The notes beneath the pieces were generated by a model. The model did no database searches and was not told the origin of the DNA. It saw only the letters and a list, made by a program, of their open reading frames with translations. A stretch of 54,294 nucleotides of DNA from an uncultured Clostridia bacterium (GTDB taxonomy: Bacteria; Bacillota; Clostridia; Christensenellales; UBA1242): NCBI GenBank assembly GCA_934772445.1, contig CAKVMJ010000004.1:1-54294 (forward strand), read 5' to 3'. Position 1 is the stretch's first letter. Every line of letters starts with the position of its first letter. The translations under genes and the position numbers were made by a program. Shown in pieces: positions 25,161-32,383 of the stretch.

Positions 25161-26012
25161 ATGGAAAAATTTAATTTAAAAACGAACTTAGGTAATAACA
25201 TAGTTGCATTACTTCAAGATAATGAACTAATTTATGGGGTTACAGCTTTAATGATAGGTTGTGAAAGTAGTTATCATTCTAAGTGTATAGAAGGTCGTAT
25301 TGATGAATATGCCTTACACCCAATAACTAACGAAAAAATAGATATTATTGCAGTTGACAATGAAATGCTTAAAGATATGGCTATAATGATGATTCCAGCA
25401 CACATACAAGAGCATTTCAATTTAGCAAAAAAATATAATTTAAGATTTAAACAAGTTGTTGCACCTTATTTTCTGGGTGTTGGTGATGAAACACCAAGAG
25501 CAGATGTTGAAACCCAGTTTAGAAGAAGTGTAATAGCTGTTGTAAGAAATCCTAAAACTAATCAATATTTATGTGTTGATGCGAAAAAAAGATTATGTAA
25601 ATCTTTTGTTATGGGTGGGATTGAAGGAGATGAAACTCCAGAACAAGCAATGCTTCGTGAGGTTGATGAAGAAACAGGCTATTATGATGTAACTCCCACT
25701 AACACAAGTATTTTTGTATTACATAATCATTTTTATGCTGGTTACAAGGGTGTTAATAGATATGCTCATCTTTATGTTGTTTTTGGTGAGTTGAATTCAG
25801 ATAAAAAACATAAATTAAGCGAAGAGGAAAATGAAAAGCAGGTATCATTATGGCTAACAAGAGAAGAATTAAACAATTTTTTATCCGTGAATAATAATAT
25901 ATTTGTTTACCAAAATCTTTTAGATGGAGATGTTGCTTTTGAACAAGATGGAATAATGATAAATTCAAATGAATTTGATGGACTTAAAAGAAGTGAGGCA
26001 AAGAATATTTAA
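25161..26012 (+). CDS. Fusion of a LeuRS CP1 (editing-domain)-like module with a Nudix hydrolase
   Basis: Residues about 22-103 follow the leucyl-tRNA synthetase CP1 editing domain closely in order and wording. LIYGVTALMIGCESSY matches the LFGVTYxVLAPEHPL segment, ALHPITNEKIDI matches AIHPLTGEEIPI, and MIPAHIQEHFNLAKKYNL matches MAVPAHDERDFEFAKKYGL. The domain is shortened, the Thr-rich TTRPD segment is absent, and the conserved Asp after AH, which binds the amino group of the substrate in LeuRS, is Ile82. Residues about 121-265 are a Nudix hydrolase with a perfect box (G152, E158, REVDEETG 166-173). GGGAG precedes the ATG. The stop overlaps the kinase-like gene by one base. The substrate is unknown, possibly an aminoacyl- or peptidyl-nucleotide. 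Confidence 0.8.
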   Translation: MEKFNLKTNLGNNIVALLQDNELIYGVTALMIGCESSYHSKCIEGRIDEYALHPITNEKIDIIAVDNEMLKDMAIMMIPAHIQEHFNLAKKYNLRFKQVVAPYFLGVGDETPRADVETQFRRSVIAVVRNPKTNQYLCVDAKKRLCKSFVMGGIEGDETPEQAMLREVDEETGYYDVTPTNTSIFVLHNHFYAGYKGVNRYAHLYVVFGELNSDKKHKLSEEENEKQVSLWLTREELNNFLSVNNNIFVYQNLLDGDVAFEQDGIMINSNEFDGLKRSEAKNI

Positions 26013-26695
26013 TGTATAAGAGAACAATTGATGGTTTTAATGGTACGGGAAAGACTACACTCGCAAGAAATCTTGCAGAAAATCTTGATTTTACTTATGT
26101 TAGTATGGGTATGATATTTAGGTGTGTTGCTTATGAAATGATATCAAATGATATTTCTATCTCAGACATTGAAAGTGTTCAACAAATTCTAGAAAATATC
26201 AATATTCAGTTGCCTAATAATAATCAAAAAAATGTTTTTATAGATGAAGTATGTGTTACAGATATTATTAAGGAAATGAAATATGCTGAAATGAGTAGCA
26301 AAATATCCAATAATTTAATTCTTCAGAATGGTGTAAGAAATATAATTAGAAGATATGCAGAGAATGATAATATTATAGTTGATGGTAGGGATACAGGTAG
26401 ATTGTTATTTCCTAATGCTGATGTGAAATTTGCACTTTATGCTGATATACATACAAGGGCCAAGAGAAGGGGAATTAAACTTGGAAGATTACCTAATTCC
26501 GATTGTGCTGACATTGAAAAAACTATGATTGAAATTGATAATAAACTTATACTTTCTAATTGTATTCCGCCTGAAGATGCTATAAAAATTGACACAACGC
26601 AGTTGAATAAAGATGAAGTTAATTGTGTGTGTTTGGATTTTATAAAAAGCAAACTATTTAATTGCGACAAAATAATGGATGAAAATTCTTTATAA
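26012..26695 (+). CDS. Cytidylate-kinase-like nucleotide kinase
   Basis: The 227-residue protein has the length and order of bacterial Cmk, which phosphorylates CMP and dCMP. It has a P-loop IDGFNGTGKTT (residues 6-16), then VDGRDTGRLLFPNADVKFAL and a Lid-type RAKRRG motif. The sequence is divergent from housekeeping Cmk, for instance in the P-loop FNGTGK where PAGSGK is usual. Its ATG overlaps the stop of the Nudix fusion (TAATG), so the two enzymes are made together and probably act on the same nucleotide. Whether it still acts on CMP, or on a modified nucleotide, is open. A second housekeeping cmk is expected elsewhere in the genome. Confidence 0.82.
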   Translation: MYKRTIDGFNGTGKTTLARNLAENLDFTYVSMGMIFRCVAYEMISNDISISDIESVQQILENINIQLPNNNQKNVFIDEVCVTDIIKEMKYAEMSSKISNNLILQNGVRNIIRRYAENDNIIVDGRDTGRLLFPNADVKFALYADIHTRAKRRGIKLGRLPNSDCADIEKTMIEIDNKLILSNCIPPEDAIKIDTTQLNKDEVNCVCLDFIKSKLFNCDKIMDENSL

Positions 26696-26857
26696 ATTTG
26701 TCAATTTTATAATTTTAATTAAAGTATATTTGTGTCAAGTTAAAACGAGTAAAAATTTTAATAATGTTATATGTGGATTAATCAAGTTTAAAATAAACTA
26801 AATAGCTAGTGCTAAAAAATAACATTTTTTATGTTAATTATGAAGAGTGCTAGTTTT
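26696..26857. other. Non-coding interval after the kinase-like gene
   Basis: AT-rich sequence with no ORF. A weak hairpin (TAACAT / ATGTTA around 26819-26837) is visible, but I see no convincing rightward terminator. Confidence 0.4.
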
Positions 26858-26859
26858 TT

Positions 26860-26890
26860 TATAAAAAAAACTAGGCTTTTTACCTAGTTA
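26860..26890 (-). terminator. Terminator downstream of the tRNA 3' fragment (minus strand)
   Basis: On the minus strand AACTAGG and CCTAGTT pair, followed by a T-run, directly after the CCA end of the tRNA 3' half. A tRNA gene end with its own terminator suggests this was once a functional tRNA gene. Confidence 0.75.
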
Positions 26891-26893
26891 TGT

Positions 26894-26939
26894 TGGTGGA
26901 TCTTCGGGGGTTCGAACCCCGGACACCCTAATTAAGAGG
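26894..26939 (-). pseudogene. 3' half of a tRNA gene (anticodon-loop side, T arm, acceptor, CCA)
   Basis: Read on the minus strand, the sequence has CTCTTAAT as in the tRNA-Lys anticodon loop. It continues with an intact T arm (CGGGG-TTCGAAC-CCCCG), the acceptor strand AAGATCC, the discriminator A and an encoded CCA. The D arm and the 5' acceptor strand are missing upstream. A matching 5' half lies about 1 kb away at 27965-28007. Confidence 0.7.
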
Positions 26940-27149
26940 TGTGATTAAAACTTGTTAAAATGGCTTATTTTATGACTTAAAAATCCCTTTAATCCCTTAT
27001 TTTACCTAGCAAATTCGTGTTATATAATTTTATTTCGTTTTCTACTAAATCACATAATTTTATTTAAGTTTTTGGTGTCTAATTTTAGACAAATGTACTT
27101 GTTTCAATATATAAGAATAACTAACAATACAGCAACTCTTTATGAGGGC
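26940..27149. other. Non-coding interval between tRNA 3' half and membrane-protein gene
   Basis: No ORF with an RBS, no RNA gene and no strong repeat are visible. Short plus-strand ORFs here run into the terminator of the minus-strand gene and are not credible. Confidence 0.4.
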
Positions 27150-27187
27150 AAAAAAAATACAACCTTGCTCGGTTGTATTTTTTTGTG
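27150..27187 (-). terminator. Terminator of the 139-aa membrane protein gene
   Basis: The long perfect stem AAAATACAACC / GGTTGTATTTT with A and T runs on both sides can terminate leftward transcription from the minus-strand gene. Confidence 0.85.
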
Positions 27188-27197
27188 TTTTGTTTTC

Positions 27198-27617
27198 TTA
27201 TTTAAAGAAAATGTACATTCCACCAAAAACAAAGAACAACACTCCCGCAACCAGCACCAAAGTTGGCAAAGTATTTGCAAGAATTAAAGCAGATCTACCT
27301 TTCCCATTAATCCTTCTTTGTTGTTTTGCCAAATTTATTGCCTTTATTTGAATTGATGGAGCAAACACTAACACCAAAATCAATACAAATATACCCAATG
27401 CCACATTAATTTGCCAAGAGCAAGCAACCAAAACAAAGGCAATCAAATAAACAACTATACTTAAAATAGTTAATGCGATGGACAACTTTCCCTTTTTGTT
27501 GTTTTTCAATTCTTCTTCCGTTGGATTCCTGTTTATTTCTGTGTCCCTTTCTCTTTCTATTCTCCAAAGTTTTCCGATAGCTTCAAATGTTGCCTTTAAA
27601 CCTCTAAAAAATTTCAT
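27198..27617 (-). CDS. Hypothetical three-helix membrane protein (139 aa)
   Basis: A charged, helical N-terminal part (residues 1-44) is followed by membrane segments at about 46-66, 68-88 and 115-138, with a basic loop between the last two. It is probably an integral inner-membrane protein with a cytoplasmic N-terminus. GGGAG precedes the ATG. The family is not recognised. It is the only gene between the two tRNA half genes, so it may be part of whatever insertion or rearrangement separated them. Confidence 0.65.
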   Translation of the reverse strand: MKFFRGLKATFEAIGKLWRIERERDTEINRNPTEEELKNNKKGKLSIALTILSIVVYLIAFVLVACSWQINVALGIFVLILVLVFAPSIQIKAINLAKQQRRINGKGRSALILANTLPTLVLVAGVLFFVFGGMYIFFK

Positions 27618-27828
27618 AATTACTCCCTTATGTAATATTATGAATAAATTATATCATATTAAATAAAAAATCACAATAAAATTTATTTTCATAAATACAA
27701 CTTGTTAAATAATTAAAAATAAAACAATTTTTACTTTTATTTTTAATATTTTTTGTTAAAACATAGACCCCATTATTACATATCACAGGCACGAATTTAA
27801 TTTTTCTCAAATTTGAAATTTGGACATT
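27618..27828. other. Non-coding interval upstream of the 139-aa gene
   Basis: AT-rich sequence that must contain the leftward promoter of the minus-strand gene. I could not assign -35 and -10 elements with confidence. Confidence 0.35.
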
Positions 27829-27857
27829 AAAAAAACCCTTATAAATAAAGGGTTTCA
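27829..27857 (-). terminator. Terminator of tRNA-Lys (minus strand)
   Basis: AACCCTT and AAGGGTT pair around TATTTAT, followed on the minus strand by a T-run, two bases after the CCA end. Confidence 0.8.
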
Positions 27858-27858
27858 G

Positions 27859-27934
27859 TGGTGGGCTGTCGGGGACTCGAACCCCGGACCCACTGATTAA
27901 GAGTCAGTTGCTCTACCAACTGAGCTAACAGCCC
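27859..27934 (-). tRNA. tRNA-Lys (CTT)
   Basis: On the minus strand this 76-base gene folds as a full cloverleaf. The acceptor GGGCTGT pairs with ACAGCCC. The D arm is GCTCAGTTGGTAGAGC, the anticodon stem-loop ACTGA-CTCTTAA-TCAGT has anticodon CTT, and the T arm is CGGGG-TTCGAGT-CCCCG. Discriminator A and an encoded CCA follow. A TATAAT lies a few bases upstream of the 5' end. Confidence 0.95.
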
Positions 27935-27964
27935 ACGATTATAGTTTATACTCATTGCGGAGCG

Positions 27965-28007
27965 TATGATTAAGAGTCAGTTGCTCTACTAACTGAGCTA
28001 AAGTTCC
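27965..28007 (-). pseudogene. 5' half of a tRNA-Lys-like gene
   Basis: The minus strand reads acceptor GGAACTT, TA, a D arm nearly identical to that of the intact tRNA-Lys (one base differs), and the same anticodon arm CTGACTCTTAATCA. Similarity then stops before the variable loop, and no T arm follows. The acceptor strand pairs with six of seven bases of the AAGATCC acceptor strand of the 3' half at 26894-26939. The two may therefore be the separated ends of one former gene. Confidence 0.7.
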
Positions 28008-28230
28008 AAAATATATAAAAGTTTTACAAAATTATTGCAAAACCTAGCATATTATATATTGAAATTAAAGTTTTGTCAATAAGATTTTAGAAATATAATA
28101 AAGTTAATTAATTTTTTTGCTTAGATTTTATATTATTTTTTCTAAATTAGAAACTTTATTCAAGCGTTATTTCATAAAACCCCCTTGAAATTTATAAAAT
28201 TTATGGTAAACTATATTAGATTTTAAAATT
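28008..28230. other. Non-coding interval with putative promoter of the 166-aa gene
   Basis: AT-rich sequence. TTGAAA (28185-28190) with a 16-base spacer and TAAACT (28207-28212) is a plausible promoter for the gene at 28244. The same TAAACT-like -10 recurs before the gene at 42933. Confidence 0.45.
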
Positions 28231-28243
28231 AAAGGGGAAATTT

Positions 28244-28744
28244 ATGAAGAATTATAAAAATATTGAAGAAGCTATTAAAGATGGTTACATTATAGAGATT
28301 GAAAACACAGATAAGAATGAATATACTGCATCAGCTCTAATTAATGGTGAGGATTGTTTGGAAGAAGTTGGCTCTGTTACATCAAACACAGCTAATGCCT
28401 GCCTTGATGGTTTAACTTACAGACTAGGAAGCGACAACCCAGGGATTTTCAATATTAGATATCCAGAAGAAGAATTAGGCAAAGGATTAATTGAAACTTA
28501 CCTAGATAGAGGAGCTTCAGTTTACCTAAGAAAAAACGAATTTGAATTTGAAGATGAAGAATTTGCAGACTCACATTCAGTTAGAGGTACTCTAAGAAAC
28601 TTTGATGGAAAACATAAAATCACATTCAGTGGAAACGATGCTAAAGAATTAGTAGTTGCTTTAGGCGAGATTGCAGAACTTGCTAAAGATGCTTATGGTG
28701 AGGATATGGATTTTTCTGGCAGAGCTGAAGATTTTTACAAATAA
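28244..28744 (+). CDS. Hypothetical acidic protein (166 aa)
   Basis: A soluble, strongly acidic protein with several glycine-containing turns and a C-terminal amphipathic helix. It has no signal peptide and no domain I recognise. AAGGGGAAA precedes the ATG. The next gene starts 11 bases after its stop, so both form an operon. Confidence 0.7.
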   Translation: MKNYKNIEEAIKDGYIIEIENTDKNEYTASALINGEDCLEEVGSVTSNTANACLDGLTYRLGSDNPGIFNIRYPEEELGKGLIETYLDRGASVYLRKNEFEFEDEEFADSHSVRGTLRNFDGKHKITFSGNDAKELVVALGEIAELAKDAYGEDMDFSGRAEDFYK

Positions 28745-28755
28745 CGAGGAATAAG

Positions 28756-29253
28756 ATGAATAGACTAGATAAAATTTTAGAGAGAAAACCAGAAAGAGCA
28801 TTAGTGGTTAGAAAAGAAGATGGTTTAGTTAAATCTCTTTTAGAAGAATTTAGACCAGAATATACCGAAACTGCAGATAATTTGGTTAGAGTTTTATGTA
28901 CTGGCAAAGGCGAGGATATAGGTCATTCATTATCTTATCTAACTATTGGCAAAGAACTTACCGAAACCTGCGATTTTGATTTAGTTTGCGAGAGAGTAGT
29001 TGGAATGGAAAAAGATGGGCTTCAATCTTTAGATAAGTTTATTAAAGATGGTGGAGTTGTTTGTGCTTTCGATCACTCTTCTGAAACTAATGGCGAATTT
29101 GGTAATGAAAATGGCGATATTAACTATGGTGCTTGGGTAAGCAATGGAAAAGTTACAATTGATGGCTTTGGTTCAACAGTTATTGGTGCGATGTCGAGTG
29201 CTATGGATAAGTATAATTATTTGTCGGGAAATGAGATTGAACAAACAAAATAA
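28756..29253 (+). CDS. Hypothetical acidic protein (165 aa)
   Basis: A soluble protein of 165 residues with two short conserved-looking patches (VLCTGKGEDIGHSLSYL and GGVVCAFDHSSETNGEFG). No family is recognised. ACGAGGAATAAG acts as RBS. It follows the similarly sized acidic 166-residue gene, but I see no strong sequence similarity between them. Confidence 0.7.
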   Translation: MNRLDKILERKPERALVVRKEDGLVKSLLEEFRPEYTETADNLVRVLCTGKGEDIGHSLSYLTIGKELTETCDFDLVCERVVGMEKDGLQSLDKFIKDGGVVCAFDHSSETNGEFGNENGDINYGAWVSNGKVTIDGFGSTVIGAMSSAMDKYNYLSGNEIEQTK

Positions 29254-29273
29254 CTAAATTATATGATTTTAGT

Positions 29274-29302
29274 TTGTTAAAATCGTTTTTATTGAGTATA
29301 AT
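29274..29302 (+). promoter_or_regulatory. Promoter of the 142-aa membrane/coiled-coil gene
   Basis: TTGTTA (29274-29279), a 17-base spacer and TATAAT (29297-29302). Confidence 0.65.
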
Positions 29303-29324
29303 AAAATAAAAAGTGGAGTTAATT

Positions 29325-29753
29325 ATGAATGGATTTGTTATAGCATTTGCTGTTGTTGGAATCGTGGTTGCTTGCCTTGCAGTTTTATTGTTTGGCGCTT
29401 GGGCAATAAGCTTTTATGTAACCGTTGCAGTTAGGTCTTTTAAATATAACCTTGGAGAATATTGCAAAGTTCAAAAAGAACATATCGAGGCTAAAAGTGC
29501 AGCAAGAAAAGCAAGACTTGCTAAAACTAGAGAACAAAAGTTAAAACAAAAAGAAGAACTTTTGGATTCTAAGCTTGCTAGCCAACAAAGAGTTTTTGAA
29601 ATGAAAAAGAAAGCTCAAGAAATTAAGCAAAAAGAAAGTGAAGCTAAGGTTGCAACGAGTTTAGGAATGGATATTCTTCCAGCTGAAGAAATTTCAGTTC
29701 AAATAGAAGATAAAAAAGAGAAAAAAGAAAAAGATAAAGAAATTGAAGAATAA
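29325..29753 (+). CDS. Single-pass membrane protein with charged coiled coil (142 aa)
   Basis: ATG 29325 is preferred over GTG 29313 because GGAG lies within the longer reading at correct spacing to the ATG. The protein has one N-terminal membrane helix (about 4-35) and then a long Lys/Glu/Ala/Gln coiled coil (about 50-115) ending in an acidic/basic tail. The topology suggests an anchored cytoplasmic rod. The family is not recognised. It resembles the giant 1686-residue protein in its charged low-complexity composition only. Confidence 0.7.
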   Translation: MNGFVIAFAVVGIVVACLAVLLFGAWAISFYVTVAVRSFKYNLGEYCKVQKEHIEAKSAARKARLAKTREQKLKQKEELLDSKLASQQRVFEMKKKAQEIKQKESEAKVATSLGMDILPAEEISVQIEDKKEKKEKDKEIEE

Positions 29754-29756
29754 AAA

Positions 29757-29810
29757 ATAACGCTTTGTGGTTGTAAGGAAACTTATAACTTTTACAAAGC
29801 GTTTTTTGTA
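29757..29810 (+). terminator. Long two-part terminator hairpin
   Basis: The outer stem AACGCTTTGT / ACAAAGCGTT encloses an inner stem GTTGTAAG / CTTATAAC capped by a GAAA tetraloop. A run of six T follows. Confidence 0.9.
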
Positions 29811-29844
29811 AATTTAATATTTATTTTTAAAAACTAATAATATG

Positions 29845-30372
29845 TTATCTTAAAAACTTTTTTAGTGCATCTTTAGATTTCTTACTCATTTCATCATAAG
29901 TGAAATTAATGTTTCCTTTAAGATAATCTATATATAGCCCAGCTAGTCCATTTACTATAAATGCAAGCGTAAATGTATCTAATTTAGATGTTATTGAATG
30001 AATTTGATTTATATATTCTTTTTTCATACCATCAATTGTGGACATAGGAATAGCATTAACAATTATCTTATATTCTTTTTCATTTTCTTTTAAATGTGCT
30101 AAAATTGTATCAACAAATAAATCAACATTATCTAAGCTTGCAGATATTTTTAAACTACTTGATAAATTATCCATAAGTTCATCTTTAATTTGCTCTAAAA
30201 TGCCGATTGGGTTTGAATAATGATTATAAAATGTACCTCTATTAATATTTGCCACTTTAACAATGTCCGCAACGCTTATATCCATAACATTTTTCTTCTT
30301 CTCTAATAGATAAAGCATAGCATCTTTCATAAGTTTTTTAGAACGAACCACATTTCTATATTCAGATTTCAT
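29845..30372 (-). CDS. TetR-family regulator
   Basis: This 175-residue protein carries the N-terminal TetR helix-turn-helix (about 30-55, ISVADIVKVANINRGTFYNH, with the typical FYNHYSN). A helical ligand-binding domain follows, of the type found in TetR C-terminal families. It is divergent from a three-gene ABC exporter, with a 12-base perfect inverted repeat in its own 5' region. It is probably a repressor that lifts in response to a transported drug or lipid. Confidence 0.88.
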   Translation of the reverse strand: MKSEYRNVVRSKKLMKDAMLYLLEKKKNVMDISVADIVKVANINRGTFYNHYSNPIGILEQIKDELMDNLSSSLKISASLDNVDLFVDTILAHLKENEKEYKIIVNAIPMSTIDGMKKEYINQIHSITSKLDTFTLAFIVNGLAGLYIDYLKGNINFTYDEMSKKSKDALKKFLR

Positions 30373-30386
30373 AAGTTTTCCTCTTA

Positions 30387-30422
30387 AAATTTGAACAATC
30401 TTATATTCTCTTGTTCAAATTT
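30387..30422. promoter_or_regulatory. TetR operator candidate (12-bp inverted repeat)
   Basis: AAATTTGAACAA and TTGTTCAAATTT are perfect inverted arms separated by 12 bases, 15 bases upstream of the tetR start. A TATAAT for the rightward ABC operon lies at 30470-30475. Confidence 0.75.
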
Positions 30423-30533
30423 AAACATTAGTGTATTATCTTGTATTACCAAATTTTGGATTAATGCAGTATAATAACACAGTATTCAAAATTAATCAAC
30501 TGTTTAAAATTAAAGATTTAAAAAGGAGATAAA

Positions 30534-31466
30534 ATGAGCGTAATAGAAGTTAAAAATCTAACCAAAGATTATGGTGAGGGCAGAGGAGTTTTTGATGTGT
30601 CCTTCAAAATTGAAAAAGGCGAAGTTTTTGGTTTCTTAGGCCCTAATGGTGCTGGAAAATCTACCACGATTAGGCATTTGATGGGTTTCTCAAAACCAGA
30701 TAAAGGCGATACCTTGATTTTTGATAAAGAAACATTTAATAAGTATAACGAGATATTAAAGTCTGTTGGTTATATTCCCGGTGAAATTGCATTGCCTCAA
30801 GGTTTAACTGGCTGGGAGTTTTTGAAAATGATTCAAGATATGCAGGGTATTCATAATGAAGAAAGATTAAACGAACTTTTAAAACTTTTCGAACTTACCG
30901 ATATAATGCTAAAAGGCGAAACTAAGCGAATGAGCCTTGGTGTTAAAAGAAAACTTGCAATAGTTTCTGCATTTATGAGCGACCCAGATGTTTTAATCCT
31001 AGATGAACCAACTAGCGGTCTAGACCCAGTTATGCAAGACACATTTATTGAGTTTATAAAGAAAGAGAAGGAAAGAGGCAAAACGATATTACTATCTAGC
31101 CATATCTTTAGCGAAGTTGATGCCACTTGCGATAGAATTGCAATTATAAAAGATGGAAGAATAGTTTCGGAGTTTATTGCAGATGATTTAAAACACGCCA
31201 CTCAAAAATTCTATAAATTATATTTCAAAACAAATGAAGATTTTAATAATTTTATAAAAGAAAGTAAAAACTTAGATTTCTTACAAGTTTTGGATAAAAA
31301 CTCAGAGAAATTAAAAGTTCATATTTCCACAGATGATAGCAAAATAAATAAAGTTATTAATATTCTTAGCAATTACGATTTAAAAGAATTTATAAATGTT
31401 AAAGAAACTCTAGAAGATTATTTTATGAAATTCTATAAAGAAGATAAGGAATTTAAGGGGGTATGA
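30534..31466 (+). CDS. ABC transporter ATP-binding protein
   Basis: The 310-residue ATPase has Walker A GPNGAGKST (about 36-44), a signature MSLGVKRK (about 131-138, a variant of LSGGQ), Walker B VLILDEPTSGLDP and an H-loop SSHIFSE. It is of the drug- and antibiotic-export type that works with an ABC-2 permease. The stop overlaps the start of a second ATPase (ATGATG). The two ATPases are closely similar over the first 200 residues and look like a tandem duplication that could form a heterodimer. AAGGAG precedes the ATG. Confidence 0.92.
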   Translation: MSVIEVKNLTKDYGEGRGVFDVSFKIEKGEVFGFLGPNGAGKSTTIRHLMGFSKPDKGDTLIFDKETFNKYNEILKSVGYIPGEIALPQGLTGWEFLKMIQDMQGIHNEERLNELLKLFELTDIMLKGETKRMSLGVKRKLAIVSAFMSDPDVLILDEPTSGLDPVMQDTFIEFIKKEKERGKTILLSSHIFSEVDATCDRIAIIKDGRIVSEFIADDLKHATQKFYKLYFKTNEDFNNFIKESKNLDFLQVLDKNSEKLKVHISTDDSKINKVINILSNYDLKEFINVKETLEDYFMKFYKEDKEFKGV

Positions 31467-32383
31467 TGGAAAAGCCAATAGTTATACAAAACCTAACCAA
31501 AGATTATGGCAAGGGTAGAGGTGTTTTTGATATAAATCTAACCTTGAAAAAAGGCGAGATGATGGGATTTGTTGGAACAAATGGTTCTGGTAAAACCACC
31601 ACTATTAGATGCTTACTTGGTTATTTAAAACCAACAAGCGGTGATTGTTTTGTTTTAGATAAAGAATCTTGGAAAGATGCTAGCTTGATTGCAAAACGAG
31701 TTGGCTATGTTCCGGGCGAAATAGGTTTTCCAGATTTGCCAACAGGTACTGCATTTTTGAAAAGCCAAGCTGAATTTTTTGGATTAAAAGATTTATCTTA
31801 TGCAAACGAACTTGTTAAAAAATTGCAGTTAGACCCAAGAGCAAACTTAAAAAGAATGAGTAAGGGTATGAAACAAAAAACTGCGTTGGTAGCGGCATTA
31901 ATGAATAATGCTGATGTGTTAATCCTAGATGAGCCAACCACAGGTTTAGACCCTTTAATGAGGCTTGCATTTTTGGATATAATTAAAACCGAACATAAGA
32001 AAGGTAAAACAATATTTATGTCGAGCCATCTATTTAATGAAATGGAAGATACTTGCGATAGAGTTGCGTTGATAAATAATGGTCATATAATAGATATTGC
32101 AGATATGAATGAGATAAGAAATAGACCAGTGAAAGATTTTAAAATTGAATTTAATAAAAAAGAAGATTTTGAAGAATTTAAAAAACTTGGATATAAAGTT
32201 ATAAGAATACAAGAACAATATAATCAATTAACAGTTAGCATTAATAATGATGAAATTAATAAATTATTTAAAGACTTGAAAAAATACGATATTAAATTTA
32301 TATCTCAAGTACCATTCACATTAGAAAAATATTTCAAACAAAAATTAAAAGAATATAAAGCAAAGGAGAGTAAAAATGTTTAG
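31463..32383 (+). CDS. ABC transporter ATP-binding protein, paralogue of preceding gene
   Basis: This 306-residue ATPase has Walker A GTNGSGKTT (about 37-45), signature MSKGMKQK and Walker B VLILDEPTTGLDP. It shares long stretches of identity with the preceding ATPase, for example NLTKDYGxGRGVFD and VGYxPGEI. It starts within the end of the preceding gene by a four-base overlap, with AAGGGGGT as RBS. Its own stop overlaps the permease start by eight bases, so the three proteins are translationally coupled. Confidence 0.92.
   Translation: MMEKPIVIQNLTKDYGKGRGVFDINLTLKKGEMMGFVGTNGSGKTTTIRCLLGYLKPTSGDCFVLDKESWKDASLIAKRVGYVPGEIGFPDLPTGTAFLKSQAEFFGLKDLSYANELVKKLQLDPRANLKRMSKGMKQKTALVAALMNNADVLILDEPTTGLDPLMRLAFLDIIKTEHKKGKTIFMSSHLFNEMEDTCDRVALINNGHIIDIADMNEIRNRPVKDFKIEFNKKEDFEEFKKLGYKVIRIQEQYNQLTVSINNDEINKLFKDLKKYDIKFISQVPFTLEKYFKQKLKEYKAKESKNV

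Noticed and set aside
27072..27351. Two overlapping plus-strand ORFs of about 70 codons
   Set aside because: They run through the terminator and into the antisense of the 139-residue membrane protein, and no RBS is visible.
26894..27934. Perfect att direct repeat formed by the intact tRNA-Lys and the 3' half
   Set aside because: The T arms and anticodon-side bases are similar, but the acceptor strands differ (ACAGCCC against AAGATCC), so they are not copies of the same att core.
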